Positions 46,379-58,472 of a DNA stretch of 64,000 bases are shown here, one piece after another. The stretch spans positions 248,001 to 312,000 of the forward strand of contig NZ_CABPSB010000002.1 of assembly GCF_902459655.1 (NCBI RefSeq), read 5' to 3'. The notes beneath the pieces were generated by a model that was not told where the DNA came from, ran no database searches, and worked only from the letters and a program-made list of their open reading frames with translations. This stretch comes from Pandoraea anhela. Lineage in GTDB: Bacteria; Pseudomonadota; Gammaproteobacteria; Burkholderiales; Burkholderiaceae. Position 1 is the first letter of the stretch. Every line of letters begins with the position of its first letter. The position numbers were made by a program, and so were the translations under genes.

Positions 46379-47185
46379 TCATTCCACCTTCATGCCCGTC
46401 AATTCGGGACGGCCGGGCGGATACGCCAGGTTCAGTTCCGTCAGCGCGTTCACCAGCAACTCCGCCACCATCAGATTACGGTGGCGTTTCGAGTCGGAAG
46501 GCACGATATACCACGGGGCATATTCCGTCGAGGTCGCCGATAAAGCTGCCTCATAGGCCTTGGTGTATTGCGGCCAGAAGCTGCGTTCCTTGAGGTCGCC
46601 CAGCTCGAATTTCCAGTGTTTGTCGGGATCGTCGATGCGCTCCTGGAGCCGCTTGCGCTGTTCCTCGGCCGAGATGTGCAGGAAACACTTCACGATATGC
46701 GTGCTGTTATCGGCAAGCAGCCGCTCGAAGTTGTTGATGTGCGTGTAGCGGCGCTTGCACTCGTCGGCATCGATCCAGTCGTGCACGCGCGTAATGAGCA
46801 CGTCTTCGTAATGGCTGCGATTGAAGATCGCCAGCTCGCCTGCGGCGGGCACGACCATGTGCACTCGCCAGAGGAAATCGCGCGCCAGTTCGATCGGCGT
46901 GGGCGACTTGAAGTTGGCCACGCGAATTCCCAGAGGATCGACGTTCTGAAACACCGCGCGAATCGTGCCGTCCTTGCCGCTGGTGTCCATGCCCTGAAGC
47001 ACGAGCAGCACACGGTGGCGGCTGTTGGCATGCAGAATGGTCTGCAATTCGTCGAGCTTGAGCCCGAGTTCCGTCAGACGCGCCTTGTCGTCGTCTTTGC
47101 TGTCGCCGGAAAACGGCTTGTCGGCCGGATCGAAGGCCGAGAGGTCCAGCTTCTTGCCGAGCGGTACGCGGTATTTCTCGAACAT
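46379..47185 (-). CDS. Polyphosphate kinase 2 family protein (PPK2)
   Basis: Nucleotide-polyphosphate phosphotransferase of the PPK2 family, transferring phosphate between polyphosphate and nucleotides. 268 residues from the ATG at 47185 (MFEKYRVPLGKKLDLSAFDP). Walker A GMDTSGKDG is at 65-73; FNRSHYEDVLITRV and the lid basic residues (EERKRLQERIDDPDKHWKF-like) follow, as does the D-rich linker SGDSKDDDKA. Length and motifs fit the single-domain classes I or III; the nucleotide preference (AMP or ADP) cannot be read. A longer frame upstream to 47323 is unlike the family. Confidence 0.9.
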   Translation of the reverse strand: MFEKYRVPLGKKLDLSAFDPADKPFSGDSKDDDKARLTELGLKLDELQTILHANSRHRVLLVLQGMDTSGKDGTIRAVFQNVDPLGIRVANFKSPTPIELARDFLWRVHMVVPAAGELAIFNRSHYEDVLITRVHDWIDADECKRRYTHINNFERLLADNSTHIVKCFLHISAEEQRKRLQERIDDPDKHWKFELGDLKERSFWPQYTKAYEAALSATSTEYAPWYIVPSDSKRHRNLMVAELLVNALTELNLAYPPGRPELTGMKVE

Positions 47186-47400
47186 CGCCAACTCCTGCGT
47201 GAAAAGCCAGTTGGGAGTATCGCCCAATTTGCGTAGGGCGCAAAAAAAGCGCCCGGCATAAGCGAATCGTGGCGGGAGATAACGAGCGATGTGCGTGGAA
47301 AGTGCGGCTCGGAAGGCGCCCAAAGCCGCTTAAATTCGCATTTTTATGGGAAATGACGCAAACCACGGGCCTTCAACAGAAAATTTCGACCCCAAAACAA

Positions 47401-47476
47401 AAAGCGCGGCGCCGACCTTCGGCAACCGCGCCTTTGGCTTCCGACGGCCCGGGTCGCCAGCGCGACCGGGGCCGTC
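47401..47476 (-). terminator. gatB terminator region with two hairpins
   Basis: Downstream of gatB on the minus strand, arms at 47469-47476 and 47443-47450 (GACGGCCC / GGGCCGTC) enclose GGTCGC/GCGACC. A second stem (CCTTT...AAAG type, 47426-47435 with 47401-47409) is followed by a U-rich tract TTTTTGTTTT. The second hairpin is the likely intrinsic terminator. The rest of 47186-47400 holds presumably the PPK2 promoter and no gene. Confidence 0.6.
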
Positions 47477-47494
47477 GTTCATCGCTTCCCGTGC

Positions 47495-48967
47495 TCAGGC
47501 ACCGAGCTTCTTCTTGAGCAACTCGTTGACCTGCGCCGGGTTGGCCTTGCCCTTCGTGGCTTTCATCGCCTGACCGACCAGCGCGTTGAACGCCTTCTCC
47601 TTGCCGGCCCGGAATTCTTCGACGGACTTGGCGTTGGCGGCCAGCACTTCGTCGATGATCTTCTCGATAGCGCCCGTGTCGGTGATCTGCTTCAGGCCCT
47701 TCTCCTCGATGATGCGGTCGGCGGCGCCGTCGTCGGTGGCGCGTGCTTCCCACATCAGTTGGAAGACTTCCTTGGCGATCTTGTTCGAGATCGTGTTGTC
47801 CGCAATGCGCGCGAGCAGGCCGGCGAGTTGAGCGCTGGAGACCGGGCTGGCGTCGATGGCGAGGTCTTCGCGGTTGAGCAGCGACGACAGTTCGCCCATG
47901 ATCCAGTTGGCGGCGGGCTTGGCGTTGGCCTTGCCTGCCCTGGCGACCACGGCTTCGAAGTAAGCGGCTTGCGCCTTCGACTGCGTGAGCACGGCGGCGT
48001 CGTAATCCGACAGGCCGTACGACGCCACGAAACGGGCCTGCATGCCGGCCGGCAGCTCGGGCAATGCCGCGCGCACGCGCTCGATCCATTCGCTGTCGAT
48101 CACGAGCGGCATCAGATCCGGGTCGGGGAAGTAGCGATAGTCGTGCGCGTCTTCCTTGCTGCGCATCGAACGCGTTTCCTTCTTGTCCGGATCGTACAGA
48201 CGCGTTTCCTGCACCACGGTGCCGCCGTCTTCGATCAGTTCGATCTGACGGCGCACTTCATACTGAATCGCCTCTTCCAGGAAGCGGAACGAGTTCAGGT
48301 TCTTGATTTCGGCGCGCGTGCCGAATGCCTTCTGTCCGACCGGACGCACGGACACGTTGGCGTCGCAACGGAACGAGCCTTCCTGCATGTTGCCGTCGCA
48401 AATACCCAGCCACACCACCAGACCGTGCAGCGCCTTCGCATACGCCACGGCTTCGGCCGCGCTGCGCATTTCCGGCTCCGTCACGATTTCGAGCAGCGGC
48501 GTCCCCGCACGGTTCAGATCGATGCCGGTCATGCCGGCAAAGTCTTCGTGCAGCGACTTGCCTGCGTCCTCTTCGAGGTGGGCGCGCGTGAGCGTGACGA
48601 CCTTCTCGTAGGCCTCACGGCCGGTCCGCGCGTCGGCTTCGACCTGAATTTTCAGCGAACCGCCCTGCACCACCGGGATTTCGTACTGGCTGATCTGGTA
48701 GCCCTTGGGCAGGTCCGGGTAGAAGTAATTCTTGCGCGCGAAGATGCTGCGCGGTGCGATCGTCGCACCGATGGCCAGACCGAACTCGATCGCGCGCTCG
48801 ACGGCGCCGCGATTGAGCACCGGCAGCACCCCCGGCAGCGCCAGATCCACGGGGCACGCCTGCGTGTTGGGGGCCGCGCCGAACTGCGTCGATGCGCCCG
48901 AGAAAATTTTGGAAGCGGTGGAGAGCTGAGCGTGCGTCTCCAGACCAATAACGACTTCCCATTGCAT
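47495..48967 (-). CDS. gatB: Aspartyl/glutamyl-tRNA amidotransferase subunit B
   Basis: tRNA-binding and kinase subunit of the GatCAB complex that converts Glu-tRNA(Gln) and Asp-tRNA(Asn) to the amides. 490 residues from the ATG at 48967 ([15 protein letters not shown]). Signatures: [50 protein letters not shown] and the C-terminal YqeY-like helical domain ending [14 protein letters not shown] longer frame to 49369 is not used because it overlaps the lipoprotein gene. Last gene of the gat operon. Confidence 0.96.
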   Translation of the reverse strand: MQWEVVIGLETHAQLSTASKIFSGASTQFGAAPNTQACPVDLALPGVLPVLNRGAVERAIEFGLAIGATIAPRSIFARKNYFYPDLPKGYQISQYEIPVVQGGSLKIQVEADARTGREAYEKVVTLTRAHLEEDAGKSLHEDFAGMTGIDLNRAGTPLLEIVTEPEMRSAAEAVAYAKALHGLVVWLGICDGNMQEGSFRCDANVSVRPVGQKAFGTRAEIKNLNSFRFLEEAIQYEVRRQIELIEDGGTVVQETRLYDPDKKETRSMRSKEDAHDYRYFPDPDLMPLVIDSEWIERVRAALPELPAGMQARFVASYGLSDYDAAVLTQSKAQAAYFEAVVARAGKANAKPAANWIMGELSSLLNREDLAIDASPVSSAQLAGLLARIADNTISNKIAKEVFQLMWEARATDDGAADRIIEEKGLKQITDTGAIEKIIDEVLAANAKSVEEFRAGKEKAFNALVGQAMKATKGKANPAQVNELLKKKLGA

Positions 48968-49122
48968 AAGGTTCACCCTTGTCTCAACTTGTCGGCATGG
49001 CCGCTGGCCCGCCTTAGCTGCCGGTCGTGCCACACGGGCGACGCGCCGGCCTGTTCCTGTTAGTCGATGCTGGCCATGCTGGCCAATGCCTGTGCATACA
49101 GGCCAACCCTCGTCATCCGTGC

Positions 49123-49650
49123 TTAGCGGCGCGTATCCCGCGCGCAAACGCCCGACTGCGGATCGAAACTCACGGGCCACGCGTTCTCGTAAATGCCCGC
49201 CGAGCAATACGCCTCGCAATTCGCGTGCCCGATGGTCACGTTGCCCGGGTCCTGCCAGATCAGCAGCTTGCAGGCGCCGCGATTCGCTTGCAGCTCGATG
49301 CTCGGACGCCACTTCGTCTGGTGAAAATCCGCCAGATTGAAGTGGCAACTGCCGCGACTGCCGACCCACAGACGCCAGTCCAGCGACTGCACCTGATTGC
49401 CCTGCACCTTGAGCGTCGCCTGTTCGCGAAAGCCGTCTTCATCGGTCTGCGAGCAATAGCCCGACAAATTGATTTCACGGTATGCGATCGGTGTCGGACG
49501 CGAGAACGGCAGGGAGCACGACGCGAGCGTGAGCACCGTGCCGGCCAGCATCAGGCCCCGGGAAACCCATCGACGGGAGGCGGGCGCGGCAGCGCGCGCG
49601 CCGCCCGAGGCGACGGGTATCGTGTCGTGCTGCATGCGCAGGCGGCCCAT
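49123..49650 (-). CDS. Putative lipoprotein, Cys-rich, in the gat operon
   Basis: I do not recognise a named family. 175 residues from the ATG at 49650 (a second ATG is at 49635). A basic N-region and hydrophobic segment ([10 protein letters not shown]) end in lipobox LASC with C45, so it should be a lipid-anchored envelope protein. The mature part has six further Cys, including CEAYC near the end, suggesting disulfides, and a beta-rich look ([32 protein letters not shown]). It lies 3 bp after the gatA stop and 155 bp before gatB, all co-directional. Its presence between tRNA amidotransferase genes is odd and functionally unexplained. Confidence 0.75.
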   Translation of the reverse strand: MGRLRMQHDTIPVASGGARAAAPASRRWVSRGLMLAGTVLTLASCSLPFSRPTPIAYREINLSGYCSQTDEDGFREQATLKVQGNQVQSLDWRLWVGSRGSCHFNLADFHQTKWRPSIELQANRGACKLLIWQDPGNVTIGHANCEAYCSAGIYENAWPVSFDPQSGVCARDTRR

Positions 49651-49652
49651 GA

Positions 49653-51143
49653 TCAGACGCCCGCCGGAGCGCGCTTGTGCCAGTCGGTCGCGCGCTGGAA
49701 CGCGTCGGCCACTTGCAGCAGGCGGGCTTCGTCGAAGTAGTTGCCGATCATTTGCAGCCCGACCGGGCGCGCGTTGCGGCCCGGGCCGACCGGCAGGCTC
49801 ATGCCCGGCAGGCCGGCCAGACTCACCGACAGCGTATAGATGTCGGCCAGATACATCTGCACCGGATCCGCGCTCTTCTCGCCGAGGTTCCACGCCACCG
49901 ACGGCGCCACTGGCCCCATGATGACGTCGCACTGCGCGAACGCGTTCTGGAAGTCCTGCGCAATCAGGCGGCGGATCTTCTGCGCCTGCAAATAGTAGGC
50001 GTCGTAGTAACCGTGCGAGAGCACGTAAGTGCCCACGAGAATACGGCGCTTGACCTCGGTGCCGAAGCCTTCGGCACGCGACTTCTTGTACATGTCGAGC
50101 AGATCGCGGTACTCGGCGGCGCGATGACCGAAGCGCACGCCGTCGAAACGCGAGAGGTTCGACGAAGCTTCCGCCGGGGCCAGCACGTAGTACACCGGGA
50201 TCGACAGTTCCGTCTTCGGCAGCGATACCGGCACGCGCACCGCGCCGAGCTTCTCGAATTCGGCCAGCGCGTTGTCGATGGATTCGCGCACGTCGGCCTC
50301 GAGCCCCTCGCCGAAGTATTCCGCAGGCAGACCGATGCGCAAACCGGCCAGCGGCTTGGCGGCCGTCGCCCCGTCGAGCGGCTTGCCCAGCCCGCGCGCG
50401 AAGTCTTCGTCTGCACGCTCGAGGCTGGTCGAATCGCGGGCGTCGAAGCCCGCCATGCCGCTCAGCAGCCACGCGCAATCCGCCGCGCTATGCCCGAACG
50501 GGCCGCCCTGATCGAGCGACGAGGCGAACGCGATCATGCCGTAACGCGATACGCGACCGTACGTCGGCTTGATGCCGGTCACACCGCAAAACGCCGCCGG
50601 CTGACGGATCGAGCCGCCGGTGTCGGTGCCGGTGGCGACCGGCGCGAGCCGTGCGGCCACCGCCGCCGCCGAACCGCCCGATGAGCCGCCCGGCACGGCC
50701 AGTTTGTCCCAGGGGTTCTTCACGGGGCCGTAGTAGGAGTTTTCGTTCGACGAGCCCATGGCGAACTCGTCCATGTTGGTCTTGCCCAGCGTGACCATGC
50801 CGGCGTCCGACAGACGCTCGACGACGGCCGCATCGAACGGGCTCTGATAGCCCTTGAGCATGCGCGAGCCGGCCGTGCTGTGCCAGCCGCGCGTGACGAA
50901 TACGTCCTTGTGCGCGACGGGAATGCCCAGCAGCGGCTGGTTGGCGCCGTCGCCGGCGGCAATGCGTGCGTCGGCGGCGCGGGCCTGCGCGAGACTCGCT
51001 TCGGCGTCGACGTGCACGAAGGCGTTCAGATCGGCGGCGGCGTCGATGCGCGCCAGATAGTGCTGCGTCAGCTCGACGCTCGAGACGCGCTTGGCGTCGA
51101 GCGCGGCGCGCAAATCCTGCAAATGAATCAGATCGTGTTCCAT
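49653..51143 (-). CDS. gatA: Aspartyl/glutamyl-tRNA amidotransferase subunit A
   Basis: Amidase subunit that releases ammonia from glutamine. 496 residues from the ATG at 51143; the longer frame to 51236 adds a non-family stretch. The Ser-cisSer-Lys triad appears in VAHKDVF (Lys), [12 protein letters not shown] (cis-Ser) and [13 protein letters not shown] (Ser). [20 protein letters not shown] is the family hallmark. It follows gatC by 210 bp and precedes the lipoprotein gene by 3 bp. Confidence 0.96.
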   Translation of the reverse strand: MEHDLIHLQDLRAALDAKRVSSVELTQHYLARIDAAADLNAFVHVDAEASLAQARAADARIAAGDGANQPLLGIPVAHKDVFVTRGWHSTAGSRMLKGYQSPFDAAVVERLSDAGMVTLGKTNMDEFAMGSSNENSYYGPVKNPWDKLAVPGGSSGGSAAAVAARLAPVATGTDTGGSIRQPAAFCGVTGIKPTYGRVSRYGMIAFASSLDQGGPFGHSAADCAWLLSGMAGFDARDSTSLERADEDFARGLGKPLDGATAAKPLAGLRIGLPAEYFGEGLEADVRESIDNALAEFEKLGAVRVPVSLPKTELSIPVYYVLAPAEASSNLSRFDGVRFGHRAAEYRDLLDMYKKSRAEGFGTEVKRRILVGTYVLSHGYYDAYYLQAQKIRRLIAQDFQNAFAQCDVIMGPVAPSVAWNLGEKSADPVQMYLADIYTLSVSLAGLPGMSLPVGPGRNARPVGLQMIGNYFDEARLLQVADAFQRATDWHKRAPAGV

Positions 51144-51353
51144 GATGGCTGCGGTGCGGGGTAGCGCATGAAAAACCGGAAAAAGCGACCGGAAAAAGCG
51201 GCCGAAAAAACCGCCAGCGAGAGCAGCACTCACCAAGCCGTGACTCAGTGGCGGTACAGCATTGGCAATGAAGCAGCGGCAACGAGCCCGGTCACAAAAA
51301 ACGCGTCGCGAAAACCGCGGGCGAGGGCCGTGGGCGCGTGCGCCGCGCCGGAC

Positions 51354-51653
51354 TCATTCGATGACTTTCGGCACCAGATAGAGACCGTCCTGCACGGCCG
51401 GCGCCGGGCGCTGATTCGCCTCGCGGTCGACGAGCTCCGTCACCGCATCGGTGCGCAAACGCTGAGCGACTTCCTGAATTTGTTCGATCGGATGCGCGAG
51501 CGGAGCCACGCCATTCGTGTCGACCGACTGCATCTGTTCGACGAGCGCGAAGAAGCCGTTGAGCTCCTTTTCCATGTGAGCCGCCTCGTCATCGGCCAGC
51601 TCGAGACGCGCGAGATGCGCGATGCGTTTGACGTCGGAGAGATTCAAAGCCAT
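51354..51653 (-). CDS. gatC: Aspartyl/glutamyl-tRNA amidotransferase subunit C
   Basis: Small subunit that wraps around GatA and stabilises the GatA-GatB complex. 99 residues from the ATG at 51653. Signatures: [18 protein letters not shown] (N-terminal helices) and [20 protein letters not shown] followed by [11 protein letters not shown]. First gene of the gat operon, divergent from mreB across 550 bp. Confidence 0.93.
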   Translation of the reverse strand: MALNLSDVKRIAHLARLELADDEAAHMEKELNGFFALVEQMQSVDTNGVAPLAHPIEQIQEVAQRLRTDAVTELVDREANQRPAPAVQDGLYLVPKVIE

Positions 51654-53247
<1,594 letters not shown>

Positions 53248-53431
53248 GCCAACGTGCGTGGTTCGTCGTCCGGCGCGGTGGGGTATGGCCTCCCACACCT
53301 CGCCCGGCACGGCCGGCCACGCAGCATGACCTTGCGCACGCAGCCGGGCGTCTCGCCGCTGCGTCGCGCCCGACTGACACCATTCGCGCACCGCGGCGTC
53401 TCGCTGCGCGTGCTTCCCTGAAGGGCCTACC

Positions 53432-54400
53432 ATGCAGTACAGTCCGCCGCCACTGTTCAAACAGGGACCGTCGGCGTTGGCCCGGCTGATCTGTTTCGTC
53501 GCGCTCGCCATTGGCCTGCTCGTGGTCGACTCGCACTACAACACGCTGGAACGGTTGCGATCCGTTGCCGGCACCGCGCTCTATCCCGTGCAACGCATGA
53601 TGCTGTTGCCTCGCGACGCGATTCTCGGCGTCGCCAGCTTCTTCTCGACCGAATCGCGACTCACTTCCGAGAACAGCACGCTGCGCGAGCGCAATCTCGA
53701 ACTCTCCGTTCAGGCCCAGCGCAACAATCAACTCGCGGCAGAAAACGAACATCTGCGCCAGATGCTCGCCCTGCGCGAACGCCTGCCTGTGCCGAGCATT
53801 CCGGCAGAAATCGAATACGACACGCGCGACCCGTTCACGCAGCGTGTGGTCATCGATCGCGGCACGAAGCACGGCGTCAAGCTCGGCGCGCCTGTGGTCA
53901 CCGAACAAGGCCTGCTCGGTCAGGTCTCGCGCGTCTTCCTGATGCAAAGCGAGGTGACGCTGCTGACCGACAAGGAACAGGCCGTGCCGGTTCAGGTCAC
54001 ACGCAGCGGTGTGCACAGCGTGATTTACGGCGGGCTGCGCGGCGACGTGCTCGACCTGCGCTTCATTCCGCTGTCCGCCGACGTGAAAGTCGGCGACGAG
54101 ATCGCCACGAGCGGTCTGGACGGCGTCTACCCGGCCGGTTTGCCGGTCGCGCGCATCACCAAGGTCGATCGCGTCTCGGACACGGCATTCGCACGTATCT
54201 GGTGTCAGCCGGTGGCCAATCTGCGTAGCCAGCGTCAGGTGCTGGTCCTGCAATACACCACGCCGCTCGCCCTGCATCCGGACGCCGCCGCCGATCTCGC
54301 GCGCGCCTCCGATCCGTCGGCCAGCGGCGGCAAACCCGCGCCGAAGGGCGGCACGCGCGCCGATCCGAAACTCGCGCCGGGCGCCCGCAAGGGTCACTAA
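53432..54400 (+). CDS. mreC: Rod shape-determining protein MreC
   Basis: Bitopic inner-membrane protein connecting MreB to PBP2. 322 residues: a membrane helix at about 20-38 (LICFVALAIGLLVVDSHY), a coiled coil (SENSTLRERNLELSVQAQRNNQLAAENEHLRQML), then two six-stranded beta-barrels with RDPFTQRVVIDRGTKHGVKLG. The final ~45 residues are Ala/Pro/Lys-rich and disordered. It is 9 bp upstream of mreD. Confidence 0.95.
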   Translation: MQYSPPPLFKQGPSALARLICFVALAIGLLVVDSHYNTLERLRSVAGTALYPVQRMMLLPRDAILGVASFFSTESRLTSENSTLRERNLELSVQAQRNNQLAAENEHLRQMLALRERLPVPSIPAEIEYDTRDPFTQRVVIDRGTKHGVKLGAPVVTEQGLLGQVSRVFLMQSEVTLLTDKEQAVPVQVTRSGVHSVIYGGLRGDVLDLRFIPLSADVKVGDEIATSGLDGVYPAGLPVARITKVDRVSDTAFARIWCQPVANLRSQRQVLVLQYTTPLALHPDAAADLARASDPSASGGKPAPKGGTRADPKLAPGARKGH

Positions 54401-54409
54401 GGAATTCAC

Positions 54410-54922
54410 ATGTCACGACCGCAATACATTCTGCTGCCGGTCAATCCGTACTTCATCGCGCTCAGCCTCGTGGTGGCGTTTCTGGTGAACCTCATGCCGT
54501 GGGGGCATGCCCCCGCCATGCCCGACTTCGTCGCGCTGGTGCTGATGTTCTGGAACATCCACCAGCCGCGCAAGGTCGGCATGGGCGTGGCGTTTCTCGT
54601 CGGCCTGCTCATGGACGTGCACAACGCCGGTCTGCTCGGTGAACACGCCCTCGCGTATACGCTGCTCTCTTACGGCGCGATCATGATTCACCGCCGCGTG
54701 CTGTTTTTCACGCTGCTCGGTCAGGCGCTCACCGTACTGCCGCTGCTGCTGCTCGCGCATGTCGTGCCGTTCATCATTCGCCTGGCCACGGGCGCGGCGT
54801 TTCCGGGCTGGTGGCCGCTCGCCGCGAGCTTCGTGGAAGCCGTGCTCTGGCCGGTCATCAGTATCCTGCTGCTGGCGCCTCAGAAACGCGCCGTCGACCG
54901 CGACGATACGCGTCCGATCTGA
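54410..54922 (+). CDS. mreD: Rod shape-determining protein MreD
   Basis: Small polytopic inner-membrane protein of the elongasome. 170 residues, five to six hydrophobic segments (FIALSLVVAFLVNLMPW, ALVLMFWN, VAFLVGLLMDVHNAG, VLPLLLLAHVVPFII). FLVGLLMDVHNAGLLGEHAL is the conserved core. Begins 9 bp after mreC and ends 47 bp before mrdA. Confidence 0.93.
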   Translation: MSRPQYILLPVNPYFIALSLVVAFLVNLMPWGHAPAMPDFVALVLMFWNIHQPRKVGMGVAFLVGLLMDVHNAGLLGEHALAYTLLSYGAIMIHRRVLFFTLLGQALTVLPLLLLAHVVPFIIRLATGAAFPGWWPLAASFVEAVLWPVISILLLAPQKRAVDRDDTRPI

Positions 54923-54969
54923 CGGCCAACCCGCCGTCGGATCGCACCTAAGAGCCCCGCCAAGCCAGC

Positions 54970-57261
54970 ATGACCGAGTTCAAGAATCCCCAGCAACAGC
55001 TCCAGACGTTTCACCTGCGGGTAACGGCGGCCGCGCTTTTCGTGCTGATCTGCTTCAGCCTGCTCGCGGTGCGCTTCGTCTATCTGCAAGTCTTCCGTCA
55101 TAACCAGTACGCCCTGCAAGCGGACGAAAACCGCGTCTCGCTGGCGCCAATCGTGCCCAATCGCGGCGTGATCATGGATCGCAACGGCGTGGTGCTCGCG
55201 CGCAACTATTCTGCCTATACGCTCGAAATCACACCATCGAAAATCGGCCGTCCGCTCGAAGACCTCGTGACCGATCTGTCGGACGTGATCGAGATCACGC
55301 CACGCGACCGCGCCCGCTTCAAGAAGTTGATGGACGACAGCAAGAGCTTCGAGAGCCTGCCGATCCGCACGCGCCTGACCGACGAGGAAGTCGCGCGCTT
55401 CACCGCGCAGCGTTTCCGGTTTCCCGGCGTCGACGTGCATGCCCGTCTGTTCCGTCAATATCCGCTCGGCGAGACCGCCGCGCACGTGATCGGCTACATC
55501 GGCCGCATCTCGCAGCGCGACCGTCAGCGCATCGACGCGATGAGCGAGGAGAACGACAGCGACAGCGCGAAGTACGACATCCGGCGCGACGCCAACAACT
55601 ACAAGGGCACCGACTACATCGGCAAGATCGGCGTCGAGCAGAGCTACGAAACGCAGCTTCACGGCATCACCGGTTTCGAAGAAATCGAAGTGACGGCCGG
55701 CGGTCGTCCGGTGCGCACGATTTCGCGCACACCGGCCACGCCCGGCGACAACCTCGTGCTGTCCATCGACATCAAGCTCCAGCAAGTGGCCGAGCAGGCC
55801 TTCGCGGGACGCCGTGGCGCCGTGGTCGCCATCGAACCGAAGACGGGCGACGTGCTGGCCTTCGTGTCGGCGCCGAGCTTCGACCCGAACCTGTTCGTCG
55901 AAGGCATCGACCAGCAGAACTGGGACGCCCTGAACAACTCCCCCGACCGGCCGCTGCTCAACCGGCCGCTGCGCGGCACCTATCCGATCGGCTCGACGTA
56001 CAAGCCGTTCATGGCGCTTGCCGGCCTCGAACTCGGCAAGCGTACGACGAACTGGGGCTTTCAGGACACGGGCTCGTTCACGCTGGGCAATCACACGTTC
56101 CGCAACGACGTGCGTAACGGTCAGGGCTGGATCGACATGTACCGCTCGATCGTGGTCTCGAACGACACGTATTACTACATGCTCGCGCACGATCTCGGCG
56201 TGAACGCCATCCACGACTTCATGGTGCCGCTCGGCTTCGGGCAGTTGACGGGCATCGACATCGAAGGCGAAGCGCGCGGCATACTGCCGTCGACCGAGTG
56301 GAAGCGCAAGGCGTACAAGAAGCCTGCGCAGCAGAAGTGGTACGACGGCGAGACGATCAGTCTTGGCATCGGTCAGGGCTACAACTCGTTCACGATTCTG
56401 CAACTCGCCCACGCCACCGCCACGCTCGCCAACAACGGCGTGGTGATGAAGCCTCACCTGGTGAAGGCCGTCGAGGATCCGGTCTCGCACTCGCGTCAGC
56501 TCACCGTGCCGCACGAGAGCGCGCGTCTGCCGTACAAGCAGGCGGACGTCGACTTCGTCAAACGCGCGATGGTCGGCGTCATCAAGGAAGGAACTGGACG
56601 TCAGGCTTTCGCCGGCGCGCCTTACGAGGCAGGCGGCAAGACCGGCACCGCGCAGGTGTACTCCCTCGGCAAGAACGAGAAGTACAACCACAACGCCGTT
56701 CCCGAGTTCAAACGCGATCACGCGCTGTTCATCGCTTTCGCACCGGCCGACGACCCGAAGATCGCCCTTGCGCTGATCGTCGAGAATGCGGGCTGGGGCG
56801 GCGCACAGGCCGCGCCGGTTGCCCGCAGCCTGCTCGATTACTACCTCATCACCGAACCGAAGGAGCGCGCTGCGGAAGCGGCCGCGTTGCAGGCGGCCGC
56901 GTCGGGCGCGTCATCGGCCGTCTCCGCCGCACCGGACGCCCCGCCTGCAAGCGCCGCCGAACTCGACCGCAACACCTCGGCGAACACCGCCGTCGCCACG
57001 ACGACGGCGCCTCGCGTGGCCCCGAACGCTTCCGGTACATCCGGTGCATCCGGCGCCAACAGTCCGACACCGGCTGCCGGCATCGCCCGTGCACCGAGCG
57101 GCAAAGCTTCCGCCACCGCCGCCGAGCCGCCCGGACCCGCGCCCCAATCGCCGTCGAACAAACCGGCCGTAAGTCCGACCGTGGCCGACGAGGCTCGCCA
57201 TCGCGCCGCTATCCGTGCACAAGGTCAGGGTGCGCGAAGCGCGCAAGGAGGAACACCATGA
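54970..57261 (+). CDS. mrdA: Penicillin-binding protein 2 (elongasome transpeptidase)
   Basis: Class B PBP cross-linking peptidoglycan during elongation. 763 residues, longer than the ~630 usual, because of a C-terminal tail of about 140 Ala/Pro/Thr-rich residues with no domain. N-terminal anchor near 18-38; pedestal domain with RVSLAPIVPNRGVIMDRNG. Active site: S342 in GSTYKPF, S397 in SNDTYYY, and K557-T-G in GGKTGTAQVY. Its stop overlaps the rodA start by ATGA, so the pair is coupled. Tail length may vary between strains because of its repetitive composition. Confidence 0.96.
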   Translation: MTEFKNPQQQLQTFHLRVTAAALFVLICFSLLAVRFVYLQVFRHNQYALQADENRVSLAPIVPNRGVIMDRNGVVLARNYSAYTLEITPSKIGRPLEDLVTDLSDVIEITPRDRARFKKLMDDSKSFESLPIRTRLTDEEVARFTAQRFRFPGVDVHARLFRQYPLGETAAHVIGYIGRISQRDRQRIDAMSEENDSDSAKYDIRRDANNYKGTDYIGKIGVEQSYETQLHGITGFEEIEVTAGGRPVRTISRTPATPGDNLVLSIDIKLQQVAEQAFAGRRGAVVAIEPKTGDVLAFVSAPSFDPNLFVEGIDQQNWDALNNSPDRPLLNRPLRGTYPIGSTYKPFMALAGLELGKRTTNWGFQDTGSFTLGNHTFRNDVRNGQGWIDMYRSIVVSNDTYYYMLAHDLGVNAIHDFMVPLGFGQLTGIDIEGEARGILPSTEWKRKAYKKPAQQKWYDGETISLGIGQGYNSFTILQLAHATATLANNGVVMKPHLVKAVEDPVSHSRQLTVPHESARLPYKQADVDFVKRAMVGVIKEGTGRQAFAGAPYEAGGKTGTAQVYSLGKNEKYNHNAVPEFKRDHALFIAFAPADDPKIALALIVENAGWGGAQAAPVARSLLDYYLITEPKERAAEAAALQAAASGASSAVSAAPDAPPASAAELDRNTSANTAVATTTAPRVAPNASGTSGASGANSPTPAAGIARAPSGKASATAAEPPGPAPQSPSNKPAVSPTVADEARHRAAIRAQGQGARSAQGGTP

Positions 57262-58409
57262 TGGCGCTCGACAAACATACGTGGAAAGAACAGGTCAAGC
57301 GCCTGTTCGCCGCCTTCGACAAACCGCTCGCACTGATCGTCTTCCTGCTGCTGTGCGTGGGACTGGTGACGCTCTACAGCGCCAGCATCGACGTGCCGGG
57401 CCGCGTGGAAGACCAGATCCGCAACATCGTGCTGACGTTCATTCTGATGTGGGTGCTGGCGATGCTGCCGACGCAGACGCTGATGAAATTCGCGGTGCCG
57501 CTCTATACGGCGGGCGTCGCGCTGCTCATTGCGGTGGCGATGTTCGGCCTGACGAAGAAAGGGGCGAAGCGCTGGCTGAACGTCGGTATGGTGATCCAGC
57601 CGTCCGAGATCATGAAGATCGCCATGCCGCTCATGCTGGCGTGGTACTTCCAGAAGCGCGAAGGCAACATTCGCTGGTTCGACTATCTGGCCGCCCTCGC
57701 GCTGCTCGGTATTCCCGTCGGCCTGATCGCCAAGCAGCCCGACCTCGGCACCGGCCTGCTCGTGGCCGCGGCCGGGCTTTACGTCATCTATCTGGCGGGA
57801 TTGTCGTGGAAGCTGATTCTGCCGGTGCTCATTGCCGGGGTGGTCGGCATCGGCACGATCCTCGCGCTCGAAGACCGGATCTGTCAGCCCGACGTCGAAT
57901 GGCATGTGCTGCACGATTACCAGAAGCACCGCGTGTGCACGTTGCTCGATCCGACGTCCGATCCGCTGGGCAAGGGCTTCCACACGATTCAGTCGGTCAT
58001 CGCCATCGGTTCGGGCGGCACGACAGGCAAAGGCTGGCTCAAGGGCACGCAGGCTCACCTCGAATTCATCCCCGAAAAGCACACCGACTTCATCTTTGCC
58101 GTGTTCGCGGAAGAGTTCGGTCTGATCGGCGAAGGCGTGCTGATCCTGTTGTACCTGCTGCTCGTCGCCCGCGGGCTGATGATCGCCGCGAGCGGTGCGA
58201 CGCTGTTCGGACGCCTGCTCGCCGGGGCCGTCACGATGATCTTCTTCACCTACGCCTTCGTGAACATGGGCATGGTGAGCGGCATTCTGCCGGTCGTGGG
58301 CGTGCCGCTGCCCTTCATGAGCTATGGCGGCACCGCGCTGGTGACGCTCGGCCTCGGGGTCGGCATTCTCATGAGCGTGGCACGCGAAAAACGCCTCATG
58401 CAGAGTTAG
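57258..58409 (+). CDS. mrdB: Peptidoglycan glycosyltransferase RodA (MrdB)
   Basis: SEDS-family polymerase that works with PBP2. 383 residues from the ATG at 57258, preceded by AAGGAGG; an adjacent second ATG is possible. About ten membrane helices; the family core includes VIQPSEIMKIAMPLMLAWYF, KQPDLGTGLLVAAAGLYV (catalytic Asp), KHTDFIFAVFAEEFGLIGE and LPVVGVPLPFMSYGGTALVT. The periplasmic loop holds two Cys about 20 residues apart (RICQPDVEW, HRVCTLLDP), possibly a disulfide. Confidence 0.96.
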   Translation: MMALDKHTWKEQVKRLFAAFDKPLALIVFLLLCVGLVTLYSASIDVPGRVEDQIRNIVLTFILMWVLAMLPTQTLMKFAVPLYTAGVALLIAVAMFGLTKKGAKRWLNVGMVIQPSEIMKIAMPLMLAWYFQKREGNIRWFDYLAALALLGIPVGLIAKQPDLGTGLLVAAAGLYVIYLAGLSWKLILPVLIAGVVGIGTILALEDRICQPDVEWHVLHDYQKHRVCTLLDPTSDPLGKGFHTIQSVIAIGSGGTTGKGWLKGTQAHLEFIPEKHTDFIFAVFAEEFGLIGEGVLILLYLLLVARGLMIAASGATLFGRLLAGAVTMIFFTYAFVNMGMVSGILPVVGVPLPFMSYGGTALVTLGLGVGILMSVAREKRLMQS

Positions 58410-58440
58410 CGCCCGCCCGACGCCGACATATCGCCATCGA

Positions 58441-58472
58441 AACGGCAGAGCAACCGCTCTGCCGTTTTTTTT
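58441..58472 (+). terminator. Rho-independent terminator after mrdB
   Basis: Stem AACGGCAGAGC (58441-58451) / GCTCTGCCGTT (58456-58466), loop AACC, followed by eight T. It closes the rod operon and separates it from the accessory module. Confidence 0.95.

Noticed and set aside
53432-54409. Minus-strand frames of 300-400 codons opposite mreC and the other rod genes
   Set aside because: Shadow frames; the plus-strand proteins have clear domains.
57258-58409. A longer frame starting near 56298 as the rodA start
   Set aside because: The upstream part is the antisense-like out-of-frame reading of mrdA; the ATG overlapping the mrdA stop has AAGGAGG.
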